Shown: one piece after another, positions 19,148-26,768 of the stretch | Layout of the letters: each line of letters opens with the position of its first letter | How positions within the stretch are numbered: the stretch's first letter is position 1 | NCBI RefSeq assembly: GCF_008935055.1 | Contig: NZ_CP043028.1 | Location: 2,696,501-2,760,500, forward strand | From: Pseudobutyrivibrio xylanivorans | GTDB lineage: Bacteria > Bacillota > Clostridia > Lachnospirales > Lachnospiraceae | DNA: 64,000 bases | Direction of reading: 5' to 3' | The notes under the pieces: model-generated | Told to the model about the DNA's origin: nothing | The model's database searches: none | What the model saw: only the letters and a program-made list of their open reading frames with translations | Translations under genes and position numbers: made by a program

Positions 19148-19220
19148 TAAAAAGAACATCCTTCTTTGTGATAAGATATTGGTTTGCGAAACTATACTAA
19201 CAAGGGAGGATGTTCTTTTA
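19148..19220 (+). promoter_or_regulatory. Inverted repeat masking the transposase ribosome site
   Basis: TAAAAAGAACATCC (19148-19161) is complementary to GGATGTTCTTTTA (19208-19220; 13 bp paired). The right arm covers the 3' half of the Shine-Dalgarno (GGGAGGA, 19204-19210) and reaches the A of the start codon. Messages entering from outside would fold and hide the start. Transcripts starting inside the loop (a TATACT lies at 19193-19198) would lack the left arm and be translated. This anti-read-through logic is known for other insertion sequences; here it is inference. Confidence 0.65.
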
Positions 19221-20713
19221 TGGAAGAAATTATAAAGTATTTCGCAGATGTTTTCATCACAAATTTATATGATGCTAAGATTGATTTTTATAAGAATCCA
19301 CAATCGTTAGCTGAACTGGTCATTGCAACTAAGAAGGAAACAGATGAGTTGGGACGATTGTTCATTCAGTCTGTGCTGCAGGAAATGGATACACTTTTAA
19401 AGGAATTACCTAAGAGAAAACGCTTATGGAATGTAGAGCATAAGGCAGATGCCAGACAGATTCTTACAACACTTGGAAGAGTTACTTTTACAAGAGCACT
19501 TTACGTTTCAAAGAACTCAAATTCAGATGAGAAGGAAGAATTATGCTACCTGTTAGATAAGTTGATTGGTCTAGGCGATAATCAGCAGATGACAGAAGAC
19601 GTTATGGCGAACATTTATAGTGAAGCTGTTCAGACTTCATATCGGAAGGCTGGAGAGGTTGCATCTATTCCTGAAGGAGTTACTAAAACAACTGTAAAAA
19701 ATTTGCTTCATAAGACAAAATTCCCAAAGAATTTCCAGATTCCTGAAATAAAAAAGGAAGTGGATTATTTATACATAGACGCAGACGAGGATCACTATCA
19801 TCTTCAGTTTAAAGAACAACGTGGTGATTTAGAATACAACGATTACGGTAGAAAGCTAAATGGTGCTATTAATAAGATTATCTACGTATTTGAAGGAATA
19901 GAGCCTGAAGCACCTAGAAGTAAACGAAATAGACTTGTTGGAACACACTATTTTTGTCGTGGAGATGAACAGGACAATAAGGAGCTATGGAAGGAAGTTT
20001 TTGATTATGTAGAGGCAACATATGATGTAGAAAAAATAAAGAAAATATATATAAATGCTGACGGAGGAGCATGGATAAAAACTGGATATAGAGGTTTAGC
20101 CAATGTAACATTTGTATTAGATGAATTTCATATATCAGAGCATGTTTCTAGAATAATTTCACACATGAAGGATTCTAAAGATGATGTAAGGATTGAAATA
20201 TATAAAACGATAAAAAGCAAAACAAATGCTGATTTTCTAAAACTGGTTGATAGATTAAAAGAATACACTTCTTCAGAAAATATACTTGCAAAAATATCGG
20301 CTTCAGCTGATTACATAAGTTCAAATTGGAATGCAGCTAAATATCGATTAAGAAAGCATGAAGGAGTGTTGGCCTGTTCGGCAGAAGGGCATGTATATCA
20401 TGTGTTATCCAGTAGAATGAGTACGCAAGCGATGGGCTGGAGTAAACATGGAGCAAATCAGATGGCTCATCTGCGTGAGTATTATTATAACGATGAAGAC
20501 ATGTTAGAACTTGCAAAATTCCAAAAAGAAGAACTGCCGATGGCAGCGGGGGCAGAAAAAGTTATATTGACTGCTAATGATGTCCTGGCATCAGAAAAAA
20601 ACAAGAGAAGTCAGCTATTGCGAGAATACGGTAAATATTCAGAGGCAATTCATTCAAGTATGAGTGTTCAAAATAGTAAACAGTTATTGTTTATGTTGAA
20701 TGGAAAGCTGTAA
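19220..20713 (+). CDS. ISLre2 family transposase (UPF0236)
   Basis: The 497-residue transposase starts at ATG 19220 after GGGAGGATGTTCTTTT; an upstream in-frame ATG at 19184 lies in the loop of the inverted repeat and lacks a ribosome site. Acidic motifs of the family are present: YIDADEDHYH with Asp187 and Asp189, YINADGGAWIKTG with Asp281, and FVLDEFHISEH soon after. The N-terminal ~180 residues carry the helical DNA-binding part. The frame is uninterrupted, and the surrounding ends are intact, so it is probably functional. The family is defined by sequence; a DDE-type mechanism is inferred. Confidence 0.92.
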   Translation: MEEIIKYFADVFITNLYDAKIDFYKNPQSLAELVIATKKETDELGRLFIQSVLQEMDTLLKELPKRKRLWNVEHKADARQILTTLGRVTFTRALYVSKNSNSDEKEELCYLLDKLIGLGDNQQMTEDVMANIYSEAVQTSYRKAGEVASIPEGVTKTTVKNLLHKTKFPKNFQIPEIKKEVDYLYIDADEDHYHLQFKEQRGDLEYNDYGRKLNGAINKIIYVFEGIEPEAPRSKRNRLVGTHYFCRGDEQDNKELWKEVFDYVEATYDVEKIKKIYINADGGAWIKTGYRGLANVTFVLDEFHISEHVSRIISHMKDSKDDVRIEIYKTIKSKTNADFLKLVDRLKEYTSSENILAKISASADYISSNWNAAKYRLRKHEGVLACSAEGHVYHVLSSRMSTQAMGWSKHGANQMAHLREYYYNDEDMLELAKFQKEELPMAAGAEKVILTANDVLASEKNKRSQLLREYGKYSEAIHSSMSVQNSKQLLFMLNGKL

Positions 20714-20716
20714 AAA

Positions 20717-20742
20717 GGGAACAACACCTGACGGTGTTGCCT
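20717..20742 (+). terminator. Terminator of the transposase gene
   Basis: AACACC (20722-20727) pairs with GGTGTT around the tetraloop TGAC, and a T-containing run follows (GCCTTTAAT). It lies just behind the transposase stop. Confidence 0.6.
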
Positions 20743-20763
20743 TTAATAAAGTGCTACGCACGG

Positions 20764-20898
20764 ATCTAATCTTTCATTTGCTTGATTTACAGTGTATCTG
20801 CCCAGAAATGGGAGTCAAGGATGCTACGCACCGAAGGCTGAAGTCCTTGACACCCATTTCAAGGCAGATAAAATATCAACAAGCAAACGAAGGATTAA
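20764..20898 (+). repeat. Long inverted repeat in the insertion sequence tail
   Basis: The region 20764-20898 folds on itself. TTTGCTTG pairs with CAAGCAAA, ATCTGCC with GGCAGAT, GAAATGGG with CCCATTTC, and TCAAGGA with TCCTTGA, around a loop near 20823-20841. The 10-mer TGCTACGCAC occurs at 20752 and again at 20822. A second small hairpin (GTCGTAC/GTACGGC, 20901-20918) with TTTT follows. The rest of the 20714-21061 stretch has no gene I can support. The role could be transcription termination, a transposition end structure or a non-coding RNA. Confidence 0.75.
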
Positions 20899-21036
20899 TT
20901 GTCGTACAAAAAAGTACGGCTTTTAAACCAAAATCAGAGGCTTGCGGAGCAGGGCTTCCTTTTAGAATAGAAAAATAGTAAGATAATCACAAATCTAATT
21001 CTTGTCACAAAAACACAGGGATAGTCTTTTCTGTGA

Positions 21037-21061
21037 TTTCCGAGTACAAATTTACGCTGCC
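21037..21061 (+). repeat. Insertion sequence terminal inverted repeat, right
   Basis: Read in reverse complement from 21061, this terminus matches the left end at 18 of 25 positions and runs into the same CGGAAA block. Confidence 0.8.
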
Positions 21062-21070
21062 CTTATTGTG
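21062..21070 (+). repeat. Target-site duplication, right copy
   Basis: CTTATTGTG is identical to the left copy. It also supplies most of the likely -35 region of rlmH, so the insertion left that promoter whole. Confidence 0.88.
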
Positions 21071-21094
21071 TATAAACTCCAAATGGGCTACAAT
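21066..21094 (+). promoter_or_regulatory. Probable promoter of rlmH giving a leaderless mRNA
   Basis: TTGTGT (21066-21071) and TACAAT (21089-21094) are 17 bases apart. The predicted transcription start falls at about 21101, one base from the rlmH ATG at 21102. No Shine-Dalgarno lies upstream of that ATG (ATATATAGT), which supports leaderless translation. Confidence 0.5.
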
Positions 21095-21101
21095 ATATAG
21101 T

Positions 21102-21581
21102 ATGAATGTAAAGGTTCTATGTGTCGGAAAAATCAAAGAAAAGTTCTATAGAGATGCCATTGATGAGTATTCTAAAAGACTTTCAAAGTATTGCAGCTTA
21201 AAGGTTGTAGAAGTCGCAGATGAAAAGACTTCAGAAAATGCATCTGACAATGAAATAGACATTGTTAAAGATAAAGAAGGAGAGAGAATTCTTAAGAATA
21301 TCACTGACAAGGATTTTGTCATTGCACTTGCAATTCTTGGCAAGCAAATGGATTCTGTAGCTTTTTCAAAATACATCGAGGATCTTGGTATCCAGGGAAG
21401 AAGCGACCTGGTTTTTGTTATTGGTGGTTCGCTTGGACTTTCTGATAAAGTCCTGTCTCGTTCGGACTACCAAATTTCTTTTTCTAAAATGACTTTTCCG
21501 CATCAACTTATGAGAGTAATCTTATTGGAACAGATTTATAGGGGAATGAGAATTATGAAAAACGAGCCTTATCATAAATAA
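21102..21581 (+). CDS. rlmH: 23S rRNA (pseudouridine-1915-N3) methyltransferase
   Basis: RlmH is a SPOUT methyltransferase that methylates pseudouridine 1915 in helix 69 of 23S rRNA on assembled ribosomes. The 159-residue protein starts MNVKVLCVGKIKEKFY. It has the SAM-binding trefoil-knot motif FVIGGSLGLSDKVL and the C-terminal FPHQLMRVILLEQIYRGMRI. The start is the ATG at 21102: an extension upstream would read into the insertion sequence. Unusually there is no ribosome site before this start. It is directly downstream of the insertion element. Confidence 0.95.
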   Translation: MNVKVLCVGKIKEKFYRDAIDEYSKRLSKYCSLKVVEVADEKTSENASDNEIDIVKDKEGERILKNITDKDFVIALAILGKQMDSVAFSKYIEDLGIQGRSDLVFVIGGSLGLSDKVLSRSDYQISFSKMTFPHQLMRVILLEQIYRGMRIMKNEPYHK

Positions 21582-21603
21582 TTTTCTAAGGGGATTTTTA
21601 AAC

Positions 21604-22908
21604 ATGAGAATGTACGATTTGATTGAAAAGAAAAAGCTCGGTCAGGAGCTTACAACTGAGGAAATTTACCATATTATCAATGGTTATACTCACGATGAAA
21701 TACCTGACTATCAGATTTCTGCTCTTTTAATGGCTATTTACTTTAATGGTATGAACGTCAGAGAACGTTATGATCTTACAATGGCAATGCGTGATTCTGG
21801 CGATATTCTTGATTTGTCATCAATTGATGGTGTCAAAATTGACAAGCATTCAACAGGTGGTGTAGGTGACAAGGTTACACTTGTACTTGGACCAATCATT
21901 GCTTCAATTGGTGTTCCAGTTGCAAAGATGAGTGGTAGAGGTCTTGGACATACTGGCGGAACTATCGACAAGCTTGAGGCTTTCCCAGGTTTCAACGCAG
22001 CTCTTTCAGAGGACGAGTTTGTTAATCAGGTCAACTCTATAAAGATTGCTGTTACTGGTCAATCGAAGAACCTTGCTCCAGCAGATAAGAAGCTTTATGC
22101 ACTTCGCGATGTTACAGCTACTGTTGATGAGATTTCTCTTATAACTGGTTCTATTATGTCAAAGAAGCTTGCTGCTGGTACAGATGCAATTGTGCTTGAT
22201 GTTACAGTTGGCGATGGAGCATTTATGAAGAACAAGGAGAATGCTCTTGAGCTCGCAAAATCAATGGTTGATATCGGAAAGCGCGCAGATAAGAAGATTG
22301 CAGCCGTTCTTACAAATATGGATGAGCCATTGGGCTATGCAGTTGGAAATAATCTTGAGGTTATCGAGGCTATCAACGCTCTTAATGGCAATGGACCAGA
22401 GGATTTGATGGAGGTTGTTTACGAGCTTGGTTCGCAGATGATAGTATTCTCTGAAATTGAGACAGACAAAGCAAAAGCTAAAGAGCTTATGAAGGAAGCT
22501 GTTGCGAGTGGTAAGGCATTCCAGAAGTTTGTTGAGTTTATTGATGCACAGGGTGGAGATTCTTCGTTTGCAAAGGATTTAAACAAGTTTGCTCCTGCAA
22601 AGCACATTATCCCTGTAAATGCTTTGACAGACGGTTATGTACATGCAATTAAGGCAGAGGCCATCGGTCTTGCTTCAATGTCTCTCGGTGGAGGTCGTGA
22701 GACTTTTGATGATGTAATCGATATGGCTGTTGGTATTGTTTTAAATAAAAAAGTAGGAGATGAAATCAAGGCAGGTGAGCCTATTTGCTATATTCACGCA
22801 AATGACGAGGCTAAAATTGCACACGCCGAGGAGATGATTAGAAATGCCACAACAATTTCTCCTGAAAAGTGCAATCACATGGATTTGATAATTGATATTG
22901 TTGAGTAA
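21604..22908 (+). CDS. pdp: Pyrimidine-nucleoside phosphorylase
   Basis: The enzyme splits thymidine, uridine or deoxyuridine with phosphate to the base and (deoxy)ribose-1-phosphate for nucleoside salvage. The 434-residue length fits the class. Family signatures are KHSTGGVGDKVTLVLGP in the phosphate-binding region (~82-98), SGRGLGHTGGTIDKLE, and SLITGSIMSKKLAAGTDAIVLDV. It has the broad-specificity Firmicute form (Pdp) rather than a strict thymidine phosphorylase, but the two cannot be told apart surely by eye. A ribosome site (AAGGGGATTTTTAAAC) precedes it. phoH begins two bases after its stop. Confidence 0.93.
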   Translation: MRMYDLIEKKKLGQELTTEEIYHIINGYTHDEIPDYQISALLMAIYFNGMNVRERYDLTMAMRDSGDILDLSSIDGVKIDKHSTGGVGDKVTLVLGPIIASIGVPVAKMSGRGLGHTGGTIDKLEAFPGFNAALSEDEFVNQVNSIKIAVTGQSKNLAPADKKLYALRDVTATVDEISLITGSIMSKKLAAGTDAIVLDVTVGDGAFMKNKENALELAKSMVDIGKRADKKIAAVLTNMDEPLGYAVGNNLEVIEAINALNGNGPEDLMEVVYELGSQMIVFSEIETDKAKAKELMKEAVASGKAFQKFVEFIDAQGGDSSFAKDLNKFAPAKHIIPVNALTDGYVHAIKAEAIGLASMSLGGGRETFDDVIDMAVGIVLNKKVGDEIKAGEPICYIHANDEAKIAHAEEMIRNATTISPEKCNHMDLIIDIVE

Positions 22909-22910
22909 TT

Positions 22911-23897
22911 ATGAGTGACTTTTCTTTGAATATCCATATCCCGGCTGAGCATATCGACAATATATTTGGTCAGTTCGATATGAATATTAAAACTATCGAA
23001 AAGGGGATGGGAATTTCCTTTATTCTTCGCGATGACGAGATTAAAGTCGTTGGTGAAAAGAATCACACGGAGCATGCCAAAATCATTGTTGATGAGCTTT
23101 TGGCCCTCTCAGAAAAAGGAAATATTATTACTACACAGGATGTAAACTACGTTATGTCTATTGAAAAGGAAAAAATCGAGAGTCATGATGTATCAGAGGC
23201 TCGTGGGGAGATTATCTGTCACACAACCACAGGCAAGCCTGTAGCACCAAAGACTCTTGGACAGAAAAAATACGTTGATGCCATCACAGATAACATGATT
23301 GTGTTTGGTGTTGGGCCAGCTGGAACAGGTAAGACTTATCTTGCCATGGCAAAGGCTATTACAGCATTCAAAAATGAAGAGGTATCAAGGATAATACTTA
23401 CTCGTCCTGCCATTGAAGCAGGAGAGAAGTTGGGATTCCTTCCTGGAGATTTACAGAGTAAGGTAGACCCATATTTACGACCATTATACGATGCGCTTTA
23501 TCAGATAATGGGAGCGGAAGCATTCCAGCGCAATATGGAAAAAGGACTTATTGAGGTTGCGCCACTTGCTTACATGCGTGGTCGTACACTTGATAATTCT
23601 TTCATAATTTTGGATGAGGCTCAAAATACTACACCAGCTCAGATGAAGATGTTTTTGACCAGAATTGGTTTTGGTTCAAAGGCAGTTATCACTGGCGATC
23701 AGACGCAAAAGGATTTACCAAACGGTCAGAAATCTGGACTTGATGATGCTATGAAGGTCCTTAAGAATATCGATGATATAAAGATTTGTACGCTTGATTC
23801 AAAAGATGTTGTTAGACATCCACTTGTTCAAAAGATTGTCAATGCCTATGAATCACATGAGAAAAAGCTTGAAAATAAAACTAAAAGGTCAAAATAA
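22911..23897 (+). CDS. phoH: PhoH family ATPase
   Basis: The 328-residue protein has an N-terminal KH-like region (~1-95) and a RecA-like ATPase. The Walker A is GPAGTGKTYLAMA (~residues 138-150) and the Walker B FIILDEAQNTTPAQMKMFLTR (core IILDEAQN). PhoH proteins are linked with RNA metabolism; with YbeY they are conserved neighbours in Firmicutes and probably act in ribosomal RNA processing or quality control. It starts two bases after pdp and is followed by a membrane protein and ybeY, matching the phoH-pgpH-ybeY order of Bacillus and Clostridia. Confidence 0.95.
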   Translation: MSDFSLNIHIPAEHIDNIFGQFDMNIKTIEKGMGISFILRDDEIKVVGEKNHTEHAKIIVDELLALSEKGNIITTQDVNYVMSIEKEKIESHDVSEARGEIICHTTTGKPVAPKTLGQKKYVDAITDNMIVFGVGPAGTGKTYLAMAKAITAFKNEEVSRIILTRPAIEAGEKLGFLPGDLQSKVDPYLRPLYDALYQIMGAEAFQRNMEKGLIEVAPLAYMRGRTLDNSFIILDEAQNTTPAQMKMFLTRIGFGSKAVITGDQTQKDLPNGQKSGLDDAMKVLKNIDDIKICTLDSKDVVRHPLVQKIVNAYESHEKKLENKTKRSK

Positions 23898-23900
23898 CTC

Positions 23901-25094
23901 ATGAAATACACTAATAGATTTTCGACAATTCGAGTTGGCTATGCAATTGGAATGGCGTTGATTTTTATTATTGCAAACACGGTACTTTGTTTGCTGAATT
24001 CTATTTTGATTGATAAGTTTATCTGCTTAGCAGCAATCAATGTTTGTTTCTTTTGTTTATTTTTGTTGTTGCTGATTCGAAAAAGACTTGAATCAGCCTT
24101 GCCAGAGTTCAATTACATCACCTACGGGAAGATTACTTTTATCGTTTTGATAGCGTGGGTTGTCACATTTTTATGTGCGATGGTTGCACCGGATTTTTTT
24201 GCACCATTTATTGTCCTTCCTATCATATTGAGCACAGTTTTTGATGATAGTCTTTCTAATGCATTTAGTCTGTATTTGCTTACTATCACAGCTATATGCC
24301 TTGATTACGGTATTTTCATCCTGTTGTGCTATGTCCTGATGATTGCCTTTGGTGATGTTCTTTCACATTTTATGAGAGCGAAGGAAGGAATCGAGAGATT
24401 GCATTCTCTCATACTGGTTTTTTCAGTAACAACGCTGATTTCGATTGTTTTCTATTATTTTAATTACCTTGAGCTTTCCATGGCCGTATTTGTTTTTGGA
24501 CTTGTTGAAGGCTTGATAGCAAGTTTAATTGCAGTGCTTGCAGTTCCTCTATTCAGGAAATATGTGGAGGAGGCTCAGTCCAATATTTATGATGATTTTT
24601 TAGCTCCGGAATATGGTCTGGTTCAGGATATCAGAAAGTTTTCCTTTATTGAGTATCAGCATGCCAGCAGGGTATCAGTTTTCTCTCGTAAGTGTGCCGA
24701 GGCTATAAAAGCAAATGCACCTCTTGCTGCCTGTGGAGGATTTTATTACAGGTTGGGAAAAATCGAAGGGGAGCCAATGATTGATAATGCATTAAAGCTT
24801 GCCTGTGACAATTGTTTTCCAGCTGATGTTACCCAGATTTTGGCAGAGTACGGTGGTATTATATATTTACCGAGCACAAAGGAGTCAGCCATTGTTCATA
24901 TGGTAGATTCCGTTGTTACGAAGGTTGAGCTTTTTGATGCTGATGCCATGAGTAGCTCATGGAACCAAAATATGGTTATTTACCAGACTATCAATGAATT
25001 ATCCCAGAAGGGGCTTTACGATAATTCTGGTTTGACTATGAATCAGTTTTTGACAATCAGAGAAATCTTAGCGAATGAGGACATTTTGGCATGA
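23901..25094 (+). CDS. PgpH-like membrane protein with a degenerate HD domain
   Basis: In related bacteria this slot between phoH and ybeY holds PgpH (YqfF), a ~700-residue 7TM-HD c-di-AMP phosphodiesterase. This protein has only 397 residues: about seven membrane segments (~10-225), and a C-terminal domain (~240-397) that aligns in order with the PgpH HD domain. The N-terminal extracellular part is absent. First His is kept (His254 in EYQHASRVS), but the HD pair of YHDIGK is replaced by Tyr283-Arg284 (YYRLGK), and EHHGT by EYGGI (316-320). The late AxxxxVDS stretch (AIVHMVDSVV) survives. It is probably not a hydrolase. Overlaps ybeY by four bases. Confidence 0.78.
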   Translation: MKYTNRFSTIRVGYAIGMALIFIIANTVLCLLNSILIDKFICLAAINVCFFCLFLLLLIRKRLESALPEFNYITYGKITFIVLIAWVVTFLCAMVAPDFFAPFIVLPIILSTVFDDSLSNAFSLYLLTITAICLDYGIFILLCYVLMIAFGDVLSHFMRAKEGIERLHSLILVFSVTTLISIVFYYFNYLELSMAVFVFGLVEGLIASLIAVLAVPLFRKYVEEAQSNIYDDFLAPEYGLVQDIRKFSFIEYQHASRVSVFSRKCAEAIKANAPLAACGGFYYRLGKIEGEPMIDNALKLACDNCFPADVTQILAEYGGIIYLPSTKESAIVHMVDSVVTKVELFDADAMSSSWNQNMVIYQTINELSQKGLYDNSGLTMNQFLTIREILANEDILA

Positions 25095-25588
25095 CAATTT
25101 ATATTGAAAACGAAATCGATTATAAGTTTGATTTCGACTATGAGAAAATTGCAAATGATGTAGTAAATACAGCAATAGACCATCTTCAGTTTCCATTTGA
25201 AGCAGAGATTAGCATTACAATCACTGATAATGATGGAATACAGAGTATTAATAAAGAGTTTCGAGAAATCGATTCGCCTACAGATGTTTTATCATTTCCA
25301 ATGATAGATTATGAAGAGGCTGGTAAGTTCGATCATATCGAAGCAAATGATGATTTTTTTAATCCAGAGACAGGAGAAGTAATTCTTGGAGACATTGTTC
25401 TTTGTGTTCCTAGAATCCTTTCACAGGCAGAGGATTTTGGACATTCTGTGCTCCGGGAGTATGCTTTCCTTATAGCCCATAGTATGTTACATTTATTTGG
25501 GTTTGATCATATGACGGAGGCAGAAGCTACTGTCATGGAACAAAAACAAAGAGAAATATTAGATATTCTTAATATTACTCGAGACTAA
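25091..25588 (+). CDS. ybeY: Endoribonuclease YbeY
   Basis: YbeY is a metal-dependent single-strand RNase that acts in 16S rRNA 3'-end maturation and ribosome quality control. At 165 residues it has the usual size. The zinc site HxxxHxxxxxH is visible as HSMLHLFGFDH near residue 132-142. FREIDSPTDVLSFPM, the conserved first motif, is also present. Its ATG overlaps the stop of the HD-like gene (ATGA), indicating coupled translation. Confidence 0.97.
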   Translation: MTIYIENEIDYKFDFDYEKIANDVVNTAIDHLQFPFEAEISITITDNDGIQSINKEFREIDSPTDVLSFPMIDYEEAGKFDHIEANDDFFNPETGEVILGDIVLCVPRILSQAEDFGHSVLREYAFLIAHSMLHLFGFDHMTEAEATVMEQKQREILDILNITRD

Positions 25589-25609
25589 CGAAAAGGAGAA
25601 ATGTAATCT

Positions 25610-26761
25610 ATGAAAAAACGCGTAGTATCTTTAATGCTAGTTCTTTCTATGGCACTATCTTTAGGAGCTTGCGGCAAAAAGGATGAGGTAGCAGAGGAAC
25701 TTCCAGTTGAGGAGGATACAGCTACTGAGGAAGACCAGGAAGCAGTTGAGGTTGTTGACGAGTCTTTAGCTTTCTTCGATCAGGTTTCTGAGGATGGAAG
25801 AGTACGAAGCTATCTTACTGGCGAATGGGTTGATGCTAAATATGGCAGACAGCGCCCAGTTGCAGTTATGATTGAGAACACAAAGGCAGCTTTACCACAG
25901 TATGGTATTGGAAATGCCGGCGTCATTTATGAATGTGTTGTTGAAGGTGGCATCACACGTATGATGGCTATTTTTGATGATTATACAGGACTTGACCAAA
26001 TTGGTAATGTTCGAAGCTCTCGTCCATATTATGTTATGTATGCTAGCGAATACGACGCTATTTATATGCATGCAGGTGGTAACCCAGCTGCTTTCGAGCT
26101 TATTGATGGTGGACTTGTTGAGAACCTTAACGCATTAAAGCTTGAGGGTAAGAAGGGTAGCGCTGCTACATACAGAACTGGTACATCTGAGCATACACTT
26201 TATACAAATTCACAGGGTATCGATATTGGACTTGAGAAGATGGGATATGATATGTCACTTCCATCAAACTATGAGCCACACTTCAAGTTTGCAGCAAACG
26301 GCAACAGCCTTGAGAATGGTACTGATTGTCAGGCTCTTCAGCTTTACTATTACACTAACAAGCCATATTGGATTTATAACGAGGATGATGGCTTATATTA
26401 CAGATATGAGTTTAATCAGAAGCAGGTTGATGCTATCAGCGGAAAACAGCTTACTGCAAAGAACATTATTCTTCAGAATGTTGACTGGTTCACTTATGCT
26501 GGTTCTCAGTACTTAGGATATTATCTTTCAAACAATACTGGAACTGGAAAGTACATCACAAACGGTAAGATGATTGATATCGTTTGGTCTAAGGATGGTG
26601 ATTCATCAGTTACTCATTACTATGATGCTAACACAAGCGAGGAAATCCAGCTTAATGTTGGTACTACATGGATTCAGGCTTGCCAGGGCGCAGGTGAAGG
26701 CAACTACACTGGTGACAATCAGTTCTATGCTAACAAATCAGATTTTAGTAAGGCAAAATAA
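25610..26761 (+). CDS. DUF3048 (YerB-like) lipoprotein
   Basis: The 383-residue protein has a lipoprotein signal: MKKRVVSLMLVLSMALSLGAC, with Cys at ~21 as the likely lipidation site. After an acidic linker (~25-50) comes a YerB-like/DUF3048 fold, recognised by PVAVMIENTKAALPQYGIGNAGVIYEC and VGNVRSSRPYY-type residues (IGNVRSSRPYYVMYASEYDAIYMHAGG). The C-terminal part, from WSKDG to TTWIQACQ, matches the second DUF3048 domain. The role is unknown; these are surface proteins of Clostridia. The ribosome site is AAAGGAGAAATGTAATCT. It may share a transcript with the downstream flippase. Confidence 0.85.
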   Translation: MKKRVVSLMLVLSMALSLGACGKKDEVAEELPVEEDTATEEDQEAVEVVDESLAFFDQVSEDGRVRSYLTGEWVDAKYGRQRPVAVMIENTKAALPQYGIGNAGVIYECVVEGGITRMMAIFDDYTGLDQIGNVRSSRPYYVMYASEYDAIYMHAGGNPAAFELIDGGLVENLNALKLEGKKGSAATYRTGTSEHTLYTNSQGIDIGLEKMGYDMSLPSNYEPHFKFAANGNSLENGTDCQALQLYYYTNKPYWIYNEDDGLYYRYEFNQKQVDAISGKQLTAKNIILQNVDWFTYAGSQYLGYYLSNNTGTGKYITNGKMIDIVWSKDGDSSVTHYYDANTSEEIQLNVGTTWIQACQGAGEGNYTGDNQFYANKSDFSKAK

Positions 26762-26768
26762 TTAATTT

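Larger units (their letters stand above)
19113..21061 (+). mobile_element. Complete ISLre2-type insertion sequence
   Basis: The element is 1949 bp, bounded by an exact 9-bp direct repeat (CTTATTGTG). Its ends form imperfect inverted repeats: the left end 19113-19137 matches the complement of 21037-21061 at 18 of 25 positions, both running into CGGAAA. It carries one UPF0236-type transposase and ~350 bases of non-coding, hairpin-rich DNA behind it. It lies between the terminator of the TPR gene and rlmH, so it breaks no gene. The transposase frame, the ends and the duplication are all intact, so the element could be recent and active. Family assignment rests on the transposase and duplication length. 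Confidence 0.9.

Noticed and set aside
20700..20978. 92-residue reading frame after the transposase
   Set aside because: It lies across a long inverted repeat of the insertion sequence, has no ribosome site of its own, and its translation has low-complexity and palindrome-derived content.
21033..21101. Upstream extension of RlmH to 21033
   Set aside because: It would start inside the insertion sequence and read across the target duplication, and the resulting N-terminus does not fit the RlmH family.
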